Origin: Flaveria trinervia
Taxonomy: Eukaryota; Streptophyta; Magnoliopsida; Asterales; Asteraceae
Direction of reading: 5' to 3'
Assembly (NCBI GenBank): GCA_025506515.1
Contig: CM046443.1
Location: forward strand, 24,989,060 to 25,053,059
Length of the DNA stretch: 64,000 bases
Shown: positions 56,267 to 64,000 of the stretch, piece by piece
Position numbering within the stretch: the first letter of the stretch is position 1
Layout of the letters: every line of letters begins with the position of its first letter
Position numbers and translations under genes: made by a program
The notes under the pieces: model-generated
Told to the model about the DNA's origin: nothing
The model's database searches: none
What the model saw: only the letters and a program-made list of their open reading frames with translations

Positions 56267-58569
56267 TGTTGGTGAGCATTCCATAGTTTTCAATACATAA
56301 GTAATAAAAGATGGCAATTCAAGTCATAAGTTAGTGAATAAAGTGATTAGGGATGTTATGATCAATGCAACAATCAAACCTCGACAAAAGTTTTACAAGT
56401 CTCAAACGTTAAAAGTATATACGATCAGCTAAGTGTACTTGGATCAACCAAGCAGGCTTGTCTTACCCATAGATCTATGACTTCGCTGGGCTAGCAATAG
56501 TTATGATTGTACATATAACGCCATAACATGGTAATCACGAAAGTTCAACTAACCACAACTTTTACAAGATGAATTGCCATAGGTTTACAAGTCTCAAATA
56601 AGTCTACGTGTGCAATAGTATAAGTTAACATGTTTCACCCCAAAGTGTGAAGATAGGAAAAAGAGGTATAGAATACTCACATGATCAAATGTATGTAAAA
56701 GACGATTAATAAGAAATGTAATAAGCAACGTCCCAACGTAGTTCTTCACAACAATCCTAAGTAACAATATTCACAAGATTTAAGTTTTAGGTTAACGTTT
56801 AAACATGATTTAGGGCTTTTAAGAGAAAAATTTGGGATTCCATGATATATATATATTTCTAATAAAAGAATTGATTTAATAAACTGTCATAGGGTCATAA
56901 ACTTGAATCGTTTAATATGGTTGACAAGACAAAATATAAAGTGTAGATATCTTTTTATTTATAAAAATTATAAATAAAGTGTGAGTCAAAAACAATAACA
57001 ATTTTTAATTTCTATTTTAAAATTAGTTTATGTACATTATTTGAACAACCATCTATTTAGTAGATCAAAACTATATTTTAATTTAACTTATAAGAAATAA
57101 TTTAAATATATTATTTGAACTAATAATGGTTTTAATAAGTTAGTCAACATTAAAATTTATTTTTTTATAAGAAATTAACTAATTATATCATTTGTTTTTT
57201 TCTTTTTTTTATATAAGTATACGAGTATTATAAGACATAAATTCTTAGAAATTGGTTAAATGACTTCAAAATAATTTAAGTTTACCAGATTAATTTTTTA
57301 TAAATTTTTAGTATTTTTCTATATTTTTTTAAAGGCTGAAAAGCCAAAATAAAATGAATGGAGGTCGCCGGGTTCGAACCCGGGACCTCTAATTCGGAAT
57401 GTGAGTGGGGAACCAGTGAACCAAGGCATCCAGCCGCGTTTAAGACTCCGATTTAATAAATTAAAAACAGTAACAACAATTTTCCCCCAAATCGTACGAA
57501 CCCTAGTTTGATCATGACCACAATTGAAGATCAAACCAAGGTTGTTATCGATTTAATTCATGGGGCTTTTGATGCCCAGATGAAACCGAGCATAAAGGTA
57601 TATTTAATTACCCGAATCGAAAACGAATTGATGAGGAACGAACAAAGAATCAGTCGCGACCAAGCTTGATTCAGTTTGATGCACAAATGGCGATGATAAT
57701 CCAATTAATTTCGTGTGGAGCTTCGGGTTATGTTCACGGTGTAAAACCCTCTGTCAATTCGTGGTTAGAATACTCCTATGGTGGTGCTCGAGTGGTTGCA
57801 GGTTCGCGAAAGAGATGATGATGGTATGTGGTGTGTATGCGAGTTTCAGGTGAAATTGCAAGTATTGGTGGGTGGGATTAGTTAACCGATGGTTTATGTT
57901 CAATTAATTGGGTATTACCACAATTTGCACGTTGAACGGTTATAAAATAAATTGGGGTTCGGTTTCAAGTGGGTTTTTGATAATACAGGCGTTTTCAGAT
58001 TGATTAAACATCGGTTACAAGTTCGATTTATGTGTTCGGTTTAATTTGAAGCGATTTGGTGTTAAATTTGCGACGTTTAGGTGCAGTTTGGGGGTCGCCG
58101 GAGCCGTAGCCGGCGGTGGCCGGATGGCCGATCGGAAAAACGGGGGAGAAGAGAGAGAAAGGTTTCGGATTTTGTCATTGTACAACTTTAGTCCCTGTGT
58201 TTTAAACCTTTGCTATTTTATGCCAAAACATTTATTTTAAAGTTTCAAGATTAACAAATTACCCCTTATTATTTTTTTTCATTTCATAATTTTTATAATT
58301 ATTATTATCATGATTATTATTATTATTACACTTATGATTATTATTGATATTATTAATAGCATTATTATATTTTTATCTTAATTATTACTATTATGATTAT
58401 TAGTGTTATTGTAATATAATAGTTATATATTAAAACTTTTTATTAAAATTTAAAGACAAACCAACAAGTAAACGTAAATAGCCCGCAAATTTCATAAAAG
58501 GCACAACTAGCCCTTATAATAATTTAACAAAGTTAACTTCTGAAATTAACGAAAATACATGATGTTACA
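56267..58569 (-). mobile_element. truncated LTR F (Gypsy C family) inside Copia B
   Basis: It matches solo LTR D from GTTGGTGAGCATTCCA to the outer end ATGATGTTACA, so the promoter-proximal end is intact. The other end lacks the first about 50 bp (plus reading) including TGTCACACCCC. The TSD is lost. The ATT microsatellite (58265-58440) and the tRNA-like segment (57370-57423) are present. The adjoining Copia B sequence is missing about 2.7 kb relative to A, so a deletion removed one LTR end together with Copia pol. Confidence 0.87.
57365..57430 (-). other. tRNA-like segment in LTR F
   Basis: On the minus strand TGGTTCACTGGT (57412-57423) precedes the perfect B box GGGTTCGAACCC (57370-57381). 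The T-arm-like stem CCCGGGTTCGAACCCGG is intact. Confidence 0.65.
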
Positions 58570-59724
58570 ATCCATATCATCAGGACATGGTTTACAAACT
58601 CAACAAGGCTCTATATGGGCTTCATCAAGCACCCAGAGCCTAGTATGAGAAACTCTCAACTCATATTGTGAAACACGGTTTTCGCAGAGGTGTCATTGAC
58701 TGTACACTGTTCATAAAAGAAAAGGATGGAGATTACTGCTTGTCCAATCTATGTCGATGACATAATCTTCGGTTCAAAGAACGAAGATCTATGTAAAGAG
58801 TTTGAAGCAGTAATGAAGGCTGAGTTTGAGATGAGTGCCATGGGAGAGATGAAATTCTTTCTCGGGTTACAGGTGGATCAGACACCAAAGGGATTTTCCT
58901 ACATTAGACCAAGTATGTAGGAGATATCCTTAGTCGGTTTGACATGGAGAATGCTTCCGCAGCTGGGACTCCACTTGCTACAAACCATGATGTAGCACCC
59001 AACGAGAATGGTGATCTTGGTTGATGCCACCATGTACCGAGGTATGATTGGATCTCTCATGTACCTCACTGCCTTAAGACCTAATATCATGTACGTGACA
59101 TGTTTATGTTCAAGATATCAGGAAAAGCCAAAAGTTATCCATTTGATAGGGGTCAAAAGGATCTTTCGTTATCTGAAGGGTACTCCAACACTTGGGTTAT
59201 GGTATCCTCATGACGGTGACTTCGAGCTGACAGCGTATAGTGACTCAGATTACGGTGGCTGCAAGATGAACTACAAGTCTACATCAGTGGGATGTCAATT
59301 CTTTGGCAGGAGATTAGTGACATGGCAGTGTAAGAAGCAGACCTCGGTTGCTTTGTCAACCTATGAAGCCGAATACGTTGCTACTACTGCAAGTTGCTGT
59401 TCACAAATCATATGGATTCAACAGCAAATGCGGGACTACGGTTCGAAATTCTCTTCTACTCCTATTTTTATTGATAACTCTACTGCAATTGCAGTAACAA
59501 AAAATCTGGTCCAACATCCTAAGACCAAACACATCGGTATAAAATATCACTTTATACATGATTGCTTTGAAAAGAACTTAATTGATGTGATTAAAATAAG
59601 TACTGATTTTCAATGCGCTGACCTCTATACAAAGGCTTTTGACAAACCACGTTTTTTATATCTGTTAGAGGTCAACGACGTTAAAGAGAAAAGTGATGTA
59701 ATTCTCGATGATGACCATGTGTAG
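58570..59724 (+). pseudogene. reverse transcriptase (C-terminal part) / RNase H of Copia B
   Basis: It resumes at the codons for PYHQDMVYKLNKALYGLH. A Trp codon is TAG near 58641, and one frameshift precedes the catalytic YVDD (58750-58761). A TAG stands for Gln in the HQTK motif at about 58904, exactly where Copia A has one too. RNase H is in a single open frame (59008-59724) with LTAYSDSDYGGCK, YEAEYVATTASCCS and NLVQHPKTKHIGIKYHFI. It ends at the same point as A. The upstream RT palm and finger motifs are gone. Confidence 0.9.
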
Positions 59725-60412
59725 TCCGATGCGTATTGTCCATTTTTCTTTTAATTTTAATTTTATTTTGTTTAAGTAGCTTAATTACATTAATGTTATT
59801 CGGTCGCCTATTAAAATCCTAAAAAACGTAAATCGGTTACGGTTTTAGAATTTTAGGGGGAGAATAGGTCAGTTAGTAACATTAACAAAAAAACGAGGGA
59901 AAAGGAGAGGCTAGCTGATAGAAAGTAGATTGTATCTGTGATACCGATTCAATGACTTGGAAAATGATAGTACACAGGTACAAATCACTTGGGACTCTAA
60001 ACGATTAAATAAAATAAGATGCAATGTTCAAAGCATAAGTCTATGTAGTCTGAGCAATAATAAAGGAAAAAATGATAGTAAAACTAGCTACTACTAAGGT
60101 AACACAAAAAAAGTAGACCTAGAGGTTGTTAGACCACAGATGATATGGCGGTAGATTCAACACAATAGACTATTAGACCTTATTGGTGATCTCAAGAAAA
60201 AACTAAGTTGTTCAACAAGCTGTGGGTTAACATCTTATCCCTAGTTAACACAATCAACAAATTCCAATAAGGGGTGACGAGCAGAATAAATGCCACAAAT
60301 ATGTGCGAAAGACCAAAATATGAGCAAAAGCAATCAAACTAATAACTTATGTTGTTGGTGAGAACTGTGCAAAACGATTAAAATTGCTCAAACAAGAAGA
60401 TAGGTTATGTGC

Positions 60413-60518
60413 CTCTCTGCTGTGCGGTGGCACTAACCTGAGGATAAGCATAACCTATATATTCTTGACTTCTTTGGTGTTTGCCGTCTCTCTGCTGTAC
60501 GGTGGCACTGACCTGAGG
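60413..60518 (+). repeat. 31-bp direct repeat pair, 75-bp period (Copia B spacer)
   Basis: Copies at 60413-60443 and 60488-60518, with core GCTGT(G/A)CGGTGGCACT. Same arrangement and period as in Copia A at 26811-26916. The rest of the spacer 59725-61038 is AT-rich and non-coding. Confidence 0.85.
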
Positions 60519-61038
60519 CTTGGCTTCTCTCTGAGAGTTCTAAGAATAGTTTCTTCTTGAAAACTACCCTGAGACCGCTCCAAAATCTCCTGAGGAATGT
60601 TGATTACCATATAAGTATGGGATCCACAAATGCTTGTTGAAATAATCAAACCTTAAAACTATCACCAATCTGTGTCAAAAGTCTGTGTATGGATTTAAGA
60701 GAACCAGTATGATTTCCTAAACTTGCTAACGACTCTAGATGAAAAACAAGAATTGAGCATCAAAAGGTGTTGATAACATGTCCCAAATGATTTGACTTGC
60801 CTGTATGATTCCAAATTGAATTGGTCCATTTATGGTTAAAATAAATTGAAGCTGCCTATTCCGGAACCGAATCCATTAGATTTCTATCTTAGGATTTACA
60901 CCTCACACAAAAGGTCAAAACAAGTTTAGTTTTGTATTTAGATTAAGTTTTTTTCCTTTGTTTAAATTTAGTCCAATTCAGTTTGTTTGATATCGGACTA
61001 CGTCATGGAATTCAATAAGGGATTTAATCATCTAAAAG

Positions 61039-61172
61039 GGTCACGTCTGAGGTGACCACACGTGTTTTCAAAGGTGAAACCAGTCACGTCTAAGGTGATA
61101 AATTTGTGTAAAAGACCACGTCTGAGGTGGTCAAAAGTTTTTCAAGTTAAAATGATCATGTTTGAGATGATC
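61039..61172 (+). repeat. array of four short hairpins (Copia B spacer)
   Basis: Units: GGTCAC-GTCTGAG-GTGACC (61039-61057), AGTCAC-GTCTAAG-GTGAT (61082-61099), GACCAC-GTCTGAG-GTGGTC (61114-61132) and GATCAT-GTTTGAG-ATGATC (61154-61172). The stems differ between units but still pair, and the loop stays almost constant. Confidence 0.82.
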
Positions 61173-61239
61173 AAATGCTCACAAAGTTTAATCAAAAGTT
61201 AAAAAGGGTTAAGTGAGAAATGGTCATAAAGTCAATATC

Positions 61240-61507
61240 ATGAGTATGATCCAATCGCACGACTGGACCATAAGTATGGACCAACCGTACGAATGGACCA
61301 TACTCATGCACTAAACAACCGAATGACACATGAGTATGAACCATTCACCCGAATGGCTTATCAGAATAAGCCATTCGACCGAATGGAAATGTGCGAATGA
61401 GTCAATCGCCCGACTGAATGTGATCGACTAAGCCAATCGCACGTCTGAGGTCCATTCGCCCGAATGAACCGAATGAATGGGTCCAGTCGGCCGATTGAAC
61501 TCAGATT
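61240..61507 (+). repeat. palindromic-unit array 1 (Copia B, before the internal TATA box)
   Basis: Same unit type and position as in Copia A (27692-27975). Confidence 0.85.
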
Positions 61508-61510
61508 CAG

Positions 61511-61518
61511 TATAAATA
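61511..61518 (+). promoter_or_regulatory. candidate internal TATA box (Copia B)
   Basis: TATAAATA in CAGTATAAATAGGG, directly after the array, matches Copia A at 27979-27986. A GTAAAA donor-like site after ACAG lies about 150 bp further on (near 61660). Confidence 0.6.
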
Positions 61519-61872
61519 GGGCCACAGTCAATCGCATTCAACTCATCACCCACTAATCGCCCTCATATTGCACAGCCTATCGTTACTCTACCAAATTTTC
61601 ATCTGACCCAAATTACCTACTTATTTGCATACTTTGACCTTCCTTGTTGATTTTACAGGTAAAATGCGGTGTGATTATGCCAAAAATTCCCTCGATTAGA
61701 CTTCAAATTCAAGAATTTGGCCTTAACAAGACCCGACACTCTAAATGGACTAATAACCTAACTAAACCAAGTAAAATGTTAAAATAAAGGTTATTAGGTT
61801 ATTAGTATATTCAATGCGAGTCTAAAGAACCATTACACAAAGTTTAATTTCAAGAATTGGTTAAAAATCAAA

Positions 61873-62127
61873 TCTCAGTCGACCGAATAGTGGGTCATGC
61901 GAATGGACACCAGGATGAACTCCAATCGCATGATTGAGCTGGTCGAATGGCTCAATCGGCCGAATGGATCGTACGAATAAGCTCATTCGGCCGACTGAAC
62001 CAATCGCAGGCTTAATCAACCGATTGAACTCATTCGCCTGCTTAGTCACCCGACTGTATCCAGTCGCATGCCAAGTCCACCGACTGAACATAGTCGCATG
62101 GTTCAATCGCATGAATGAACCAAAATG
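61873..62127 (+). repeat. palindromic-unit array 2 (Copia B, before the accessory ORF)
   Basis: Same unit type and position as in Copia A (28344-28590). Confidence 0.82.
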
Positions 62128-62181
62128 AATTCAACCAAGTTAATTTGAACCGATTTGTGTTGTGTGGTTAGCTAATGTTTA

Positions 62182-62198
62182 TGTGTTTTGTGTTACAG
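62182..62198 (+). promoter_or_regulatory. candidate 3' splice site before the accessory ORF (Copia B)
   Basis: TGTGTTTTGTGTTACAG ends at 62198, four bases before the ATG at 62203, as in copy A. Confidence 0.5.
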
Positions 62199-62202
62199 AT
62201 TG

Positions 62203-64000
62203 ATGGCGGACAAGCGGTCCATCAACCCCAAGCACAACATCTGTGCTCACCTAGATTCTACAACTCGGAATAGTGCCGAGTTTGCAGGGATCATCACTTT
62301 CTTAAGCGATCCAGGATCCACAAGGTGATCTCTACACCACGCACTCCCTACAGGTCTATTCAGTAGGCCTTCTGGGAGGGAGCATCGGTTAACCGCTCTC
62401 GTGAGCCGTACAGCATAAGGAGTTCCATCTTTGGGATGGATATAGAGATCACTGCTGAGGACATGCAGCGGGTACTTGGGTTGGGAGATAATACAGACCA
62501 CCCTACCAGGCTTCACCCAATGATGGTGAGAGGGTGCTTCATGAGGATGAAGTACGTTGGGGATATAAACACAGGGGTGCTCAACAAGAGCAACTTGTGT
62601 CCCCAGTACAAGTACTTGGCACACGTCATCCTCAAGTGCTTAGCGTTGTGAAGGGGTGGGTTCGATGATCTATTAGACTAGATTCAAAATGCCTACGTGG
62701 CACTGGTGTTGAACCACGCTTTCAGCTTTTCTAGCATGATCTTCTCTTATTTGATAGAGAACTTGGAGGCGAAGAGCAAAGAGGGTTTCTATATGTACCC
62801 TAGGTTTCTACAGATGATCTTTGATGAGAAGCTGCCCACATTGCCTAAAGAGAGCCACGACGCTATGGCATTGGAGATTATGGATGATACGACACTGGGT
62901 CGTATGAAGATATACCGGGGAAAGCAGGTCAAGCCCCCGGTAAAGAGACTCATAGGCCATCTGGCCAAGGTGGACTACGTCGCGCTGGGAAGGCGTAAAT
63001 GGCGTCACGTAGACAGTGATTTGGATGTCGAGCAGCTAAAGCTCCCTGAAAATGACTCCAACGACGACGACAGCGGTGATGGTGGAGATGCAGGGCCCAC
63101 TCAACTAAGGGCCCCCACTGCTGATATAGCATCTCCAACATCCACCCAAGGTGGAGCAGAGGCTGCAGGGTTCCATCAAGACTTTCGTCTTGATGATGAG
63201 GAGGAAACGGACGAGGAGCCCCTAACCCGTACTGTGGGGAGCCAGGTGGTTGCCACCGACCGAGGTATTTGGGAGGTTGGAGGACGCTTTGGCGAGTCAG
63301 GGGAGGCTGACACTGATCCTACTTATGCTCCCGATCAATCCAGCAGTGTTCCAGGGAGAGCATCCACCTCGAGGGGATCGAGGAAGAAAAGGATGGCTCA
63401 GCCCCACGGGTTGAAGAAGAAGAAGAAGAGGATGATCTTCATCACCACCACCACTACTACCACCACTTCCACCACTCCACCCACTACCACCATCCCATCC
63501 ACCATATTATCTACCACCTCACACACCACTACCACAACCTCTCCACCACCACCTTCATCTATACCATCCCAATCCTCACCACTCCACTACCACCTTCATC
63601 TATACCACCCCCAATCTTCACCATTCCACCACCACCTTCATCTATACGACCCCCAATCTTCACCACTGCCACCACCACTACCACCACCACCACCACTAGC
63701 CACCATGCAGGACTGTCATCTTACCCCTCCTATCCATCTAGATCCTCTCTACCTCCTAGTGGGGTAGAGGAACAGCTCTCGGCACCTAACCGTATGGTGC
63801 TGAAGTTGTTGGTAGCTGATGACGAGAAGACTACCCAGATTCGTCAGCTAGTAGATCTTACTGCTGCACAATCTTAACAGATATCACAGCAGGCTCAGTT
63901 GATTGAGCAGCAGGCACAACAGATTGCTGCACAGAGCTCAGAGATGTCCTAACTCCAGGAGCAACATGCCTAGTCAGCCAAAAGGGTAGAGGAGTTGGAG
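62203..64000 (+). pseudogene. accessory (post-pol) ORF of Copia B, runs off the window
   Basis: The ATG at 62203 opens MADKRSINPKHNICAHLD. One base is missing near 62305, and TAG follows Ser-Ile-Gln before AFWEGAS at about 62367, in the same place as in copy A. The main open part (62697-63767) holds MYPRFLQMIFDEKLPTLPK, VKRLIGHLAKVDYVALGR, an acidic run, RKKRMAQPHGLKKKKKR and the Thr/Pro linker. That linker contains in-frame tandem copies of a roughly 36-bp CCACCTTCATCTATAC unit (63555-63650). The Gln-rich coiled coil starts near 63790 and continues to the window end, with TAA/TAG at about 63876 and 63951. The protein is unknown; no membrane segment is visible. Confidence 0.8.

Larger units (their letters stand above)
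52646..64000 (+). mobile_element. Copia retrotransposon B, incomplete at the window end
   Basis: A second member of the Copia A family. The 5' LTR, PBS, leader, gag, part of pol, spacer and the start of the accessory ORF are present in the same order. About 2.7 kb from late gag to RT is missing and replaced by a truncated Gypsy C-family LTR (56267-58569). The 3' end and the second TSD lie outside the window. Confidence 0.92.

Overview
This window is plant nuclear repeat DNA. The base composition is AT-rich and no host gene can be recognised. Almost all coding-like sequence is decayed LTR retrotransposon. Both Copia copies have a very long gag and a large accessory ORF after pol. That architecture resembles the SIRE/Maximus-type Copia elements common in Asteraceae, so a composite-family eudicot is my best guess. 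This is an inference from protein style, not a proof.

Layout. 1-3.1 kb: minus-strand remnant of a Copia element (gag fragment, PBS-like site, part of an LTR). 3.5-4.1 kb: ATCCGAAT-rich repeat. 4399-5064: a hAT-type DNA transposon with an 8-bp TSD. 5285-5588: a Tourist-type MITE with a TTA TSD. 5.6-10.9 kb: no identifiable content. 10912-12784: a solo LTR. 13021-49190: a minus-strand Athila-like Ty3/Gypsy element with a perfect GCAGT TSD, about 12.4 kb of its own sequence stretched to 36 kb by nested insertions. 49.2-52.6 kb: AT-rich repeats. 52646-64000: a second Copia copy (B) that runs off the window.

The nest has exact 5-bp TSDs at every junction. The Athila-like host carries three insertions: Copia A (18959-32816, CCGTG), a chromovirus-like Gypsy C (35822-41450, AGCAT), and solo LTR D of the same family as C (42866-47148, TGATG). 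C contains a solo Copia LTR (36710-37449, ATAAG). D contains solo LTR E (43730-45631, TCAAG). That gives three levels and five insertions.

The most interesting object is the region between pol and the accessory ORF in Copia A and B. In the same order in both copies it holds: a pair of 31-bp direct repeats exactly 75 bp apart; four short hairpins whose stems change in a compensatory way around a near-constant loop; an array of imperfect palindromes of the type CAGTCGGCCGACTG; a TATAAATA box directly after that array (the arrangement also seen in the LTR promoter); a second palindrome array; and a TTACAG splice-acceptor-like site 4 nt before the accessory ATG. The accessory ORF of copy A also contains a frame-preserving 148-bp GT-AG interruption. 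Together these suggest that the accessory gene is transcribed from its own internal promoter and spliced. All copies seen here are mutated and inactive.
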